Shown in pieces: positions 56,132 to 64,000 of a stretch of 64,000 nt of DNA (position 1 is the first letter of the stretch; each line of letters opens with the position of its first letter). Both the position numbers and the translations under genes were made by a program. Source of the DNA: Gammaproteobacteria bacterium (GTDB lineage: Bacteria; Pseudomonadota; Gammaproteobacteria; DSM-16500). The stretch is taken from positions 1 to 64,000 of the forward strand of contig JARLJO010000045.1 in the NCBI GenBank assembly GCA_031291175.1, in the 5' to 3' direction. Under the pieces are notes generated by a model. It worked only from the letters and a program-made list of their open reading frames with translations, ran no database searches and had not been told where the DNA came from.

Positions 56132-57691
56132 TTAGAAGAATTTAGGTCTTGGTATAACACTAAAATAAATTTTAGTCGGAAGTAAATCCAAAGCTTCAGG
56201 CAACACGGATAACACTTCTTGCTGACGACGACGCGCTTTGTCAGGATCAACTGTCTTTGGTGGCTCATACTCTTGAACTTGCGCGGAGTCTTCGCCCAAA
56301 TCAATTGCAAAAGCGTATTCAGGCAAATCAGCATCATAAACACGGAAAAAAGCGATACCCTTTCTGTCCGCTTGGCGCTTCATGTGCTTTAGATTTTTGC
56401 GCAGACGGTTCACAAACATTTGCACGGCCTGAGTATCCTGGCCTTCCATCGCCGCTTGTGCTGCAAGTATCTTACGCTCATTATCGCGCTCAGGGCTGCG
56501 ATCAATGAATTTTTCGGCAGTCACATCAAATAGCAGCAATTTACAAGGAATAGCGCCATTATATAAAGCGTAATATTTTTTGGCACGAATCCCCATGACT
56601 TTTCCAAGATCAGGATTACCAGTAAAGACCGCCGCCTTCCAGTCAGTAAACGCTTCTTTTAAGCGATTACCCAAAGTGGTGTATAACGTTTGCAGCTCGT
56701 CTACTTCGCCTAAACGTTCGCCATAGGGAGGATTGACAATGACCAAGCCCGGTTTTGCATTAGCCTTAGGCTCAAAGCCTGAGACATCTCTTTTTTCGAC
56801 ATGGATTTTTCCGAGAAGACCCGCTCGTTCGATATTTTCAAAAGCGATTTTAATCGGATAAGGGTCTGCATCGTACCCAACAATTGGTGGCAAGTTTAGC
56901 AGCCCTTTTTCACGGCGCAATTTTGCCTCATCAACTAAGGTTTCCCAAATCGCAGGCTGATGTTTTTTCCAGCGTAAAAAGCCAAAATAATCACGACCCA
57001 AGCCCGGTGCAATATCACCCGCCATCAAAGCGCCTTCAATCAATAACGTACCAGAGCCGCTCATTGGATCAAGCAACATGCCACCCTCTTTGGCAATTTG
57101 AGGCCAGCCAGCACGGATGAGAATGGCTGCGGCCAGATTCTCTTTAAGAGGCGCAGCACCCCCACCACCCAACCGATAATTCCGGCGATGCAAGCTATCA
57201 CCGGACAAATCCAAACTGATAGTCGCAAGATCCCGATGCAAATAAACATTCACACTCACATCCGGATGTTCACGTGCCACATTGGGGCGCGAGCTATATT
57301 TATCCCGGAATTGATCGACAATGGCATCTTTCACTTTTTGCGCGCCAAATAAAGTATGCGTGATTTCGGACTGAACACTCACGAAATTCACCGCCAATGT
57401 CCCATCAGGATCTAAATGTTGATCCCAAGCTATGGATTGGACACCTGCATACAGCTCTTCTGGCGTTCTCGCAGGAACTGTCACTAATTTTAACAAGATG
57501 CGGTTCGCAAGACGCGACCAGAGACAGGCTTTGTAGGCTAATGCCAAATCACCTGTAAAAGTAACGCCTGCGAGCTTCTCAGCCGCATTTGTCGCCCCCA
57601 ATGCGCGCAACTCGTCTACCAGCAAAAGTTCTAAACCTTTTGGGGTAGTGGCAAAGAGATCTAATTGTCGGGTGGATTGCGTGGTTGTCAT
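56132..57691 (-). CDS. rlmL: RlmL-type 23S rRNA methyltransferase, truncated before the RlmK domain
   Basis: 519 residues. N-terminal THUMP region (FATTPKGLELLLVDELRALG onward), then the RlmL methyltransferase with the SAM motif LLDPMSGSGTLLIEGAL and catalytic NPPYGERLG. It methylates 23S G2445 (m2G). In E. coli this is fused to RlmK (m7G2069) in a ~700-residue protein. Here the RlmK part begins normally (MFVNRLRKNLKHMKR, then RVYDADLPEYAFAIDL and YEPPKTVDPDKARRR) but ends after about 90 residues at SVIPRPKFF. The whole RlmK catalytic domain is missing; a MITE-like element starts 67 bp beyond the stop. The RlmL activity may be intact. Confidence 0.88.
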   Translation of the reverse strand: MTTTQSTRQLDLFATTPKGLELLLVDELRALGATNAAEKLAGVTFTGDLALAYKACLWSRLANRILLKLVTVPARTPEELYAGVQSIAWDQHLDPDGTLAVNFVSVQSEITHTLFGAQKVKDAIVDQFRDKYSSRPNVAREHPDVSVNVYLHRDLATISLDLSGDSLHRRNYRLGGGGAAPLKENLAAAILIRAGWPQIAKEGGMLLDPMSGSGTLLIEGALMAGDIAPGLGRDYFGFLRWKKHQPAIWETLVDEAKLRREKGLLNLPPIVGYDADPYPIKIAFENIERAGLLGKIHVEKRDVSGFEPKANAKPGLVIVNPPYGERLGEVDELQTLYTTLGNRLKEAFTDWKAAVFTGNPDLGKVMGIRAKKYYALYNGAIPCKLLLFDVTAEKFIDRSPERDNERKILAAQAAMEGQDTQAVQMFVNRLRKNLKHMKRQADRKGIAFFRVYDADLPEYAFAIDLGEDSAQVQEYEPPKTVDPDKARRRQQEVLSVLPEALDLLPTKIYFSVIPRPKFF

Positions 57692-57826
57692 GCTAGCGGC
57701 TTCACTTGAATAAAAAGGGTTGGCAGTATACCACCAATTTAACGCGTATTTTCAAAGAAGAGGCCTACAGATGGCAATTTAAGTGGAAAATCTGACATTT
57801 TTCAAAATCCTTCTTTCTTTGGAACC

Positions 57827-57857
57827 CTTAATCTAGTCTTAATTTTAATCTGATAAC
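57827..57857 (+). promoter_or_regulatory. PmrA-like box and -10 of the CheD-like orphan
   Basis: CTTAAT (57827-57832), 5-nt spacer, CTTAAT (57838-57843), then 8 nt and GATAAC (57852-57857) as a possible weak -10. The start codon is about 77 nt farther on. Confidence 0.6.
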
Positions 57858-57933
57858 ATTCTTCCAAAGAACAACATCAAAAACAACATAACTGATTGTT
57901 TTTAAAAAATTAATACAAAACGAGGCCGCATAA

Positions 57934-59178
57934 ATGACTTTAACAGGCTTAAAAACCAGAACAATTAATATTTTAAATAGCTTAGACGCAGGCTATTTTC
58001 AAAATCTTGTCACAGTGATAGAACAAATCGAAGCAAAAAGTACTTCGGGCTTTTCGGATATGGAAGCCAAAGCCAAAGTCATGTATCACGCTCTAACAGG
58101 ATTACTGACCAATCAGTATTACCACAACCTACTCGACCCCTCCAAATTATTGCTCGCTCAGATTATATTTAATGATTTTGATGAAATCTCACAAGCACAG
58201 ATCCTGTCCTCAAATGCAGATATATCTAGCATGTCTCAACAAATGCAGACAAAGCAGGGAGCCATTAACGAGGCCGAAACACAACAGCAGGTTTTTTTTC
58301 AATTTCTACATTCAATTGAATCCTTTCGCGGCCATTATGAATCACGCACCAAAAGTCAGATATTCGCCGAAGCCAGCCAAGCCCACGACTTGTTTAACCA
58401 ACTTGCCCATGACATTGACATGGATGAAGACAAAAGCACTATTCTCTCAAAAAAAACCGCTATGGGCACAACCGGGCTCGCCTGCTGTGTTGCAGTCTGT
58501 ATTTATGGAAATAATAAAAATAACAAAACTGTATTAAGTGTCTCTCACATATCGACCATCACAGCCGAAATACTAACAGAATTAAAATCGAGATTAGGCA
58601 AAAAATACTCCATCAAACCTAAAACCATGGAAGTATATTTAGTGGGCGGCTGCATTGGTTCACTCCATAACGAAATCTCGCTACTCATGCAAACGAATCT
58701 TGGCATCACGGATATGCGACTGGGATTAAGCGATAGCAGCCTTGCAGAGGGTAGCTGCGTTGCAATTATGGGTGACAACCCAGGCCAAATTATTTATTGC
58801 TTCGATAAACCTGTCATTCCCAGATTAGTCATAAGCCAAACTACAGCGTCCTCAAGCAGTGACACCATTCAACAGGACGATCCAATGGGCACTGAACAAA
58901 CAGAAGTCTCTGTCTCTGAACACAAAAAAGAAAAGATAGAAGATACCCCTCTCCTACAACAAAAAGAACAACAACGGTTTCAATTCTTTTTCAAAGAACA
59001 TGCTAGAGATGAAAGCTTTATGCGATGGTTACAACGAAAAGAAGCTGTAGAAGCACGTCCGGAAGGAAACTACCGCACAGAAGAAGTACCGCACACAAAT
59101 AGAGATTATGCAACAGAAGAAATGCCCGATGCAAAAATGCCGAGCGAGGAAGACACAAATAGTAAGTTTAAAATGTAA
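57934..59178 (+). CDS. Orphan with a CheD-like (Cys-His deamidase fold) middle domain, PmrA-box promoter
   Basis: 414 residues. The N-terminal ~170 residues are helical. Residues about 175-295 resemble the CheD glutamine deamidase: GTTGLACCVAVCIYG (Cys184/Cys185, compare CheD GLGSCVAV), then LSVSHIS with His205 in the place of the CheD MxHxML His, then VYLVGGCIG and a distal NLGITDMRLG...GSCVAIMGD, like the CheD GGxxGR region. The CheD/CNF fold is also used by bacterial toxins that deamidate host proteins. The C-terminal 120 residues are acidic and disordered. There are no chemotaxis genes nearby, which argues against a normal CheD role. The fold assignment is by eye and tentative. Confidence 0.5.
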   Translation: MTLTGLKTRTINILNSLDAGYFQNLVTVIEQIEAKSTSGFSDMEAKAKVMYHALTGLLTNQYYHNLLDPSKLLLAQIIFNDFDEISQAQILSSNADISSMSQQMQTKQGAINEAETQQQVFFQFLHSIESFRGHYESRTKSQIFAEASQAHDLFNQLAHDIDMDEDKSTILSKKTAMGTTGLACCVAVCIYGNNKNNKTVLSVSHISTITAEILTELKSRLGKKYSIKPKTMEVYLVGGCIGSLHNEISLLMQTNLGITDMRLGLSDSSLAEGSCVAIMGDNPGQIIYCFDKPVIPRLVISQTTASSSSDTIQQDDPMGTEQTEVSVSEHKKEKIEDTPLLQQKEQQRFQFFFKEHARDESFMRWLQRKEAVEARPEGNYRTEEVPHTNRDYATEEMPDAKMPSEEDTNSKFKM

Positions 59179-59268
59179 ATATCAGCAAAACACAGTAGAA
59201 ATGCTTTCTCTCACCCGTTACTGAGACTGATCTCAGTTTTTTGACAGCGAGTGAGAGAAGTATCTGAT

Positions 59269-60942
59269 TTATTGATTGAGCTCTTGCTGACGCAATGCTC
59301 TACGCATGACTTTACCCACATTTGTTTTAGGTAAATCTTCGCAGAACTTTACATGCCTGGGGATCTTATAACCCGTCAATTTAGTACGACAAAATGCGAT
59401 GACATCTGCCACTGTAATGTCTTGGTTTTCCCTCACGATGAAAGCCTTTGGCACTTCTCCTGAATTTTCATCAGGCACAGAAATCACTGCCGCTTCTCGT
59501 ATGCCCGGCATACTGACCAACACATCTTCAATCTCATTCGGATACACATTAAATCCCGAAACCAGAATCATGTCTTTTTTGCGTTCTAAAATTCGCAAAA
59601 ATCCGTTTTCATCCATGGAAGCAATATCACCCGTTAGCAACCATCCGTCTTTAGTGAAAACCTTGGCTGTTTCCTGTGGATTTTGCCAATAACCACGCAT
59701 CACTTGCGGGCCTTTTATCGCCAACTCGCCCGACTCACCTAGCGGCACCTCGTTACCATCCTCATCAAAAATACAAACATCCGTCGAGGAAACGGGTAAA
59801 CCCACTGTGCCATTATAAGTTGTGAGCGTGACAGGATTGATGGATGCACAAGGAGAGGTTTCTGTTAGCCCATAAGCTTCAAGCAAAGGCACCCCGGTCA
59901 CCTCATGCCATCGCTCGGCAACCGCACGCTGCACAGCCATGCCACCGCCTAATGCGAGTTTTAATGAACTGAAATCCAATTTTAAAAAATGCGAATTTTT
60001 TAATAGCCCATTAAATAAAGTATTCACGCCTGTGATTACGGTAAATTTGAATTTCGACATATCAGATACCAATGAATCAAGATCACGTGCATTGATAATC
60101 AAAATATTAAAGCCACCAATCTTCATCAAAAACAAACAATTCGCTGTGAGCGAAAAGATATGATAAAGCGGTAATGCTGTCACAATAGTTTCTTTACCAG
60201 GAACAAATAGCGGCTTAAACCACGCCTCGGCTTGCAAGATATTCGCAACTAAATTGCCATGAGTTAAAATCGCTCCTTTAGCAACACCAGTCGTACCACC
60301 GGTATACTGCAAGAAAGCAATATCTTGATGGCCTAAGGCCACAGGGTGAAAAGTGAGTTTTTTGCCGGCAGCCATCGCTGCTGTAAATGGAATAGCTGAC
60401 GGTATATGCCAAGCTGGCACTTTTTTCTTGATGTGTTTAACAACAAAATTGACAATAGAAGATTTTGGCCACGGAAACAAATCACCAATGTTAGTCACAA
60501 TCACATTTTTTAATGTGACATCCGGCAACGCTTTTTCAACAGTACTAGCAAAATTTGAGAGGACAATTAAGGTTTCAGCGCCAGCATCATTTAACTGGTG
60601 TACCAACTCAGGAGCGGTATAAAGCGGATTCACATTGACCGCAATCAAACCCGCTCGCAAGATGCCAAACATCACCACAGGATATTGCAAAACGTTTGGC
60701 AACATAATGGCAACACGTTGTCCCTTGGTAAGCTTTAATTCATCTTGCAGGTAAGCAGCAAATGCACGTGAGCACTCATCCACTTGTTTAAATGTCAGCG
60801 TCACACCCATACTATAAAAAGCTGGGGCGCTATTATATTTGGCGAAGCTTTCTTCAAAGATTTGAACAACGGAAGTGTAGGTATCGAGATTAATTTCTGC
60901 TGGAACGTTTGCTGGATAGCGCTTTAACCAAATCTTTTCCAT
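59269..60942 (-). CDS. fadD: FadD, long-chain fatty acid-CoA ligase
   Basis: About 557 residues. The AMP-forming ligase motif LQYTGGTTGVAKGAILTHGN (about 200-220), LLEAYGLTETSP and the FACS signature region GWLLTGDIASMDENGFLRILERKKDMI are all present. It activates imported fatty acids for beta-oxidation or lipid synthesis. The start is placed at the ATG at 60942 (MEKIWLKRYP, with AAGGA 11 nt before it), which matches the usual FadD N-terminus; an upstream start at 60990 is less likely. A single minus-strand gene beside tRNA-Pro. Confidence 0.94.
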   Translation of the reverse strand: MEKIWLKRYPANVPAEINLDTYTSVVQIFEESFAKYNSAPAFYSMGVTLTFKQVDECSRAFAAYLQDELKLTKGQRVAIMLPNVLQYPVVMFGILRAGLIAVNVNPLYTAPELVHQLNDAGAETLIVLSNFASTVEKALPDVTLKNVIVTNIGDLFPWPKSSIVNFVVKHIKKKVPAWHIPSAIPFTAAMAAGKKLTFHPVALGHQDIAFLQYTGGTTGVAKGAILTHGNLVANILQAEAWFKPLFVPGKETIVTALPLYHIFSLTANCLFLMKIGGFNILIINARDLDSLVSDMSKFKFTVITGVNTLFNGLLKNSHFLKLDFSSLKLALGGGMAVQRAVAERWHEVTGVPLLEAYGLTETSPCASINPVTLTTYNGTVGLPVSSTDVCIFDEDGNEVPLGESGELAIKGPQVMRGYWQNPQETAKVFTKDGWLLTGDIASMDENGFLRILERKKDMILVSGFNVYPNEIEDVLVSMPGIREAAVISVPDENSGEVPKAFIVRENQDITVADVIAFCRTKLTGYKIPRHVKFCEDLPKTNVGKVMRRALRQQELNQ

Positions 60943-60994
60943 GGTTAACATTTCCTTTTTCTGTGTTCGCGGGAGAAAGCTTTGAATCAATACT

Positions 60995-61072
<78 letters not shown>

Positions 61073-61086
61073 TTTCTATTTTCATT

Positions 61087-61473
61087 CTAAAGTACTTCTT
61101 CAGAAGTTTTCAGATTTTGCAGAACAGTTTCAAGATCTGCAATCAATTTCGTTACTAAAGCGTCAGTTTTTACAGAATGACCGTTCTCAGTAGGGTTTGA
61201 GAGCAGTTGTGCACGTGCACCTTCAATTGTAAAACCATCTTCATACAATAACTTTTTAATTTTACGCACCATCAATACATCTTTGTATTGATAATAACGT
61301 CTATTACCGCGTCGCTTGGAAGGCTTAAGTTGTAAAAACTCTTGCTCCCAATATCGTAATACATGCGGTTTCACACCACATAAAAACGCCGCTTCACTGA
61401 TAGTGAAGTAGCGTTTATCTGGAATAGCGGGTAACGATTCGAGACTAACTTGTTGTAATTGGCTATTCATCAT
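61087..61473 (-). CDS. MerR-family regulator, tRNA-Pro/ihfA neighbour
   Basis: About 128 residues. A MerR winged-helix domain is clear: [25 protein letters not shown] (about 20-45) and [23 protein letters not shown]. The C-terminal part is a short helix, without metal-binding cysteines. This small MerR-like protein is conserved downstream of ihfA in many gammaproteobacteria, and its function is not established. The start at 61473 or 61470 overlaps the ihfA stop (ATGATGAATAG); a longer start at 61491 is possible. Confidence 0.85.
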   Translation of the reverse strand: MMNSQLQQVSLESLPAIPDKRYFTISEAAFLCGVKPHVLRYWEQEFLQLKPSKRRGNRRYYQYKDVLMVRKIKKLLYEDGFTIEGARAQLLSNPTENGHSVKTDALVTKLIADLETVLQNLKTSEEVL

Positions 61474-61783
61474 GTTCCGATTTGCGTACATCCTTGCCGG
61501 CGAACTTTTCCACTCGCGCTCGTAGTTTTTGACCGCTGCGGAATGTTACCACTCTGCGTGCGGAAACAGGAATTTCTTCACCCGTTTTAGGGTTCCTGCC
61601 GGGGCGCTCATTTTTATCATGCAGTTCAAAATTACCAAAGCCTGAAAGCTTAACTTGCTGACCACTTTCTAATGCTTTGCCTAATCGGTTAAAATACAAC
61701 TCAACGATTTCCTTGGCTTCACGCTTGGTCAATCCGATTTCCTGAAACAGACGTTCAGCAATATCCGCTTTTGTCAGTGCCAT
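61463..61783 (-). CDS. ihfA: IhfA, integration host factor alpha subunit
   Basis: A 106-residue DNA-bending protein. It begins [20 protein letters not shown], and the beta-arm region carries [20 protein letters not shown]. It forms a heterodimer with IhfB and acts in transcription, replication and recombination. It lies 4 bp after pheT in the conserved pheT-ihfA order. ihfB is not beside rpsA in this window. Confidence 0.96.
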   Translation of the reverse strand: MALTKADIAERLFQEIGLTKREAKEIVELYFNRLGKALESGQQVKLSGFGNFELHDKNERPGRNPKTGEEIPVSARRVVTFRSGQKLRARVEKFAGKDVRKSEHDE

Positions 61784-61787
61784 TTTG

Positions 61788-64000
61788 TCAGCCTCTTAAT
61801 TCAGCGTTGAATCTTCCTTTAAGGGTCACTATAACGCGTTCCATTAGATCTGCAACTTCTTCATCCACTAGCGTGCGTGAAGCATGTTGCAAGGTCAAGG
61901 CTACCGCAATGCTTTTCAGTCCTGGCTCAATGCCTTTGCCTTGGTACACGTCAAATAGCTTCAGTTCCTTTAACAACTCGCCACCTAACTCTTTAATTGT
62001 ACCCTGAATAACCTCCGCTGGTACAGTTTGATCTATCAATAGGGCAATATCCCTACGTATCTCAGGGAATTTTGATAGACTTGTAAACTGTTTTACCGTA
62101 CCTGACTCTAATTGGTCTAGGAAAAGTTCAAAGACAAAAACCGGAGCATCCACCTTCAACCCCTGTAAAATTGCGGGGTGCAGGGTTCCGATGATTCCGA
62201 CATACTGTCCGTTACGCAAAATTTGAGCTGTTTGGCCAGGATGCAACGCAGAATGCGCAGCTGCCTTAAAAATAAACTCACCTTCGCAACCTGTTAATTT
62301 AAAAACATTTTGCAAATCGCCTTTTACATCAAAAAAATCTGCAGGGCGAGTTGAAATACCCCATTGCTCAGGTTGAGAGCTGCCATACACTAGCCCTGCC
62401 AGCATACGTTCCTGCTTAAGCTCATCCCCGCTTGGCATAAAGCGCAAGCCCGTTTCAAATACACGCACACGAGATTGTTGTCGATTCAAATTATATAAAA
62501 GCGTGGTGATTAATCCAGGCCAAAGACTAGTGCGCATGACCGACATATCCGCCGTGATCGGATTCAATAATTCTTTAGGTTGAATAGTGGGATCAATCAA
62601 CGCTTGCATTTTTTTATCGATAAAACTGTATGTCACGACTTCGTTATAGCCTAAATCACAGATGGCTTGACGTAATTTTTGCAAAGGAATCTTGCTTTCA
62701 GTTGCGGAGTTAATTTGCAGCGTGCCCCTTGGGTGATGACAAGGAATATTATCGTAACCATAGAGTCTTGCTATTTCTTCAATTAAATCGACTTCCAGTG
62801 CAATATCAGAACGCCGTGGCGGCACTGTGACTTGCCAACCATCGTTAATTTTTTGTGTCGTAAATCCTAACCGCTGCAAAAGATTTTCGATTTTTTTAGA
62901 CTCAATATCAAAACCTAAAATAGCTGATACACGTTTGTACCGTAATTTAATCACGGCCGGTCTTGGGATCACCTCATCGAATGAGACTTCAATCACAGGC
63001 CCGGGCTTACCGCCGACTATGTCGAGTAATAATTGAGTAGCGCGCTCAATGGCTGTGCGCTGGATGGTGGGATCAATTCCACGCTCAAAACGATAAGCAG
63101 AATCAGAGCTTAAGTGATAGTTTCGACCAGCTCTTGCAATGGTATTCGGCGAAAAGTAAGCACTCTCTAAAAAGACATCTTGTGTTAACAATGTTACCGC
63201 AGAATCTAAACCGCCCATGACACCAGCAATGGCTAAAGGTTTTTCTTGATCGGCTATCACTAAGGTTTCGGGATTTAATGTGACATCGCTACCGTCTAAT
63301 AATTTTAATGTTTCATTTGCTTTTGCCATGCGCACATCAATACCACCCACTATTTTATCGAGTGAGAAAGCATGCATGGGCTGACCCAATTCCAACATCA
63401 CAAAATTGGTGACATCGACAATAGGACTAATCGAACGAATACCACTACGACGCAAACGTTCTTGCAGCCAAACGGGCGAGGAAGCATCAGCTCTTACGGC
63501 GCGGATAACACGACCCACATAACGAGGGCACTCTTTTTCAGCGCTAATAGTGACAGGTAAAACATCTTTGATGGTTGTAATAATTTCGGGTGTTTTGTGA
63601 GTGATTAACGCAGACTCGGTGAGCGCTGCCACCTCATTAGCCATACCGCGAATACTCAAACAATCGCCACGATTTGGCGTAATAGAAACATCCAATAAAT
63701 AGTCGGCTAATTGCAAATAATCCCAAACGTCTTTTCCTACCGGTGCGTTGTCTGGAAAAATGAATAAACCATTACTTTCTTCGGCTAAACCTAATTCGTG
63801 CGCGGTACAAAGCATACCGTGTGAAGTCATGCCTCGCACTTTAGCGAGAGTAATTTTAATGTTTCGGGGAAGTAATGCGCCCTCAACCGCAACAGGCACT
63901 TTGATACCTGCTTTGACATTTGTCGCCCCACACACAATAGGTAAGGGTTGTGCCAACCCTACATCTACCTGACATACATTCAGGCGATCTGCTTCAGGGT
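61788..64000 (-). CDS. pheT: PheT, phenylalanyl-tRNA synthetase beta subunit (5' end outside window)
   Basis: The reading frame is open to the window edge; about 737 residues are visible of a family length near 790. The visible N-terminal part reads [14 protein letters not shown], the tRNA-binding (EMAP/OB) domain, followed by B3/B4 editing domain sequence ([20 protein letters not shown]), B5, the synthetase-like core, and the C-terminal ferredoxin-like anticodon-binding domain ([15 protein letters not shown]). With PheS it charges tRNA-Phe. The first ~55 residues are missing because of the window boundary. Confidence 0.97.
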   Translation of the reverse strand, partial: PEADRLNVCQVDVGLAQPLPIVCGATNVKAGIKVPVAVEGALLPRNIKITLAKVRGMTSHGMLCTAHELGLAEESNGLFIFPDNAPVGKDVWDYLQLADYLLDVSITPNRGDCLSIRGMANEVAALTESALITHKTPEIITTIKDVLPVTISAEKECPRYVGRVIRAVRADASSPVWLQERLRRSGIRSISPIVDVTNFVMLELGQPMHAFSLDKIVGGIDVRMAKANETLKLLDGSDVTLNPETLVIADQEKPLAIAGVMGGLDSAVTLLTQDVFLESAYFSPNTIARAGRNYHLSSDSAYRFERGIDPTIQRTAIERATQLLLDIVGGKPGPVIEVSFDEVIPRPAVIKLRYKRVSAILGFDIESKKIENLLQRLGFTTQKINDGWQVTVPPRRSDIALEVDLIEEIARLYGYDNIPCHHPRGTLQINSATESKIPLQKLRQAICDLGYNEVVTYSFIDKKMQALIDPTIQPKELLNPITADMSVMRTSLWPGLITTLLYNLNRQQSRVRVFETGLRFMPSGDELKQERMLAGLVYGSSQPEQWGISTRPADFFDVKGDLQNVFKLTGCEGEFIFKAAAHSALHPGQTAQILRNGQYVGIIGTLHPAILQGLKVDAPVFVFELFLDQLESGTVKQFTSLSKFPEIRRDIALLIDQTVPAEVIQGTIKELGGELLKELKLFDVYQGKGIEPGLKSIAVALTLQHASRTLVDEEVADLMERVIVTLKGRFNAELRG

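Overview
The window reads as a chromosomal segment of a gammaproteobacterium of the Legionellales/Coxiellaceae type, probably an intracellular bacterium of protists or animals. The genus is inference; 'Candidatus Berkiella' or a relative would fit. The evidence is gammaproteobacterial gene order in the housekeeping blocks (mla next to kdsD-kdsC-lptCAB; gyrA-cmk-rpsA-lapAB; pheT-ihfA-merR-tRNA-Pro), a small membrane protein resembling the Coxiella CBU_0592 family, AT-rich DNA, and many large orphan proteins with eukaryotic-like domains.

Layout. 0.2-1.3 kb: an orphan helical protein. 1.6-4.9 kb (minus): pspC-mlaFEDCB, phospholipid transport. 5.1-9.1 kb (plus): kdsD-kdsC-lptC-lptA-lptB-hpf-npr, Kdo synthesis and LPS export, without the rpoN and ptsN genes that usually accompany hpf and npr. 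9.1-12.6 kb: a palindrome-rich repeat region and an 893-residue orphan. 12.7-23.8 kb: pmbA, a His-rich secreted protein, darP, tldD, a collapsed gdhA pseudogene, a lipoprotein, an ampG-mscK pair and sdaA. 24.1-33.8 kb: a minus-strand pair of very large eukaryotic-like genes. One is an F-box-like protein. The other is a 2417-residue protein with 37 solenoid repeats of 26 residues, leucine-rich repeats and a Ulp1-like (clan CE) cysteine protease domain. 34.7-42.4 kb: pssA, a 785-residue membrane orphan and NrdR-regulated nrdAB. 42.8-47.8 kb: a GHKL-ATPase-like orphan, a metallophosphatase, an alpha/beta-hydrolase-like orphan and a small membrane protein. 47.9-55.6 kb (minus): gyrA-cmk, rpsA, lapA-lapB-dusA. 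55.7-64 kb: a nested MITE-like element, rlmL that has lost its RlmK half, a CheD-like orphan, fadD, tRNA-Pro, merR, ihfA and pheT, which runs off the window edge.

The strongest system-level signal is a shared promoter element. Five unrelated orphan genes (starts at 12424, 35704, 42851, 45811 and 57934) each have a perfect 11-bp-periodic tandem hexamer (C/T)TTAA(G/T)-N5-CTTAA(G/T) upstream, usually 8-10 nt before a plausible -10. This is the form of the PmrA box, which in Legionella and Coxiella controls Dot/Icm secretion genes and effectors. The five include GHKL-like, alpha/beta-hydrolase-like and CheD-like folds. I propose they are a dispersed effector regulon. The giant protease and F-box genes have no such box and form a separate, translationally coupled pair that looks aimed at the host ubiquitin or ubiquitin-like system.

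Intergenic DNA is full of dispersed palindromes in several families. Some are nested, and one sits where rlmK has been lost. Together with the gdhA remnant this suggests ongoing genome erosion.
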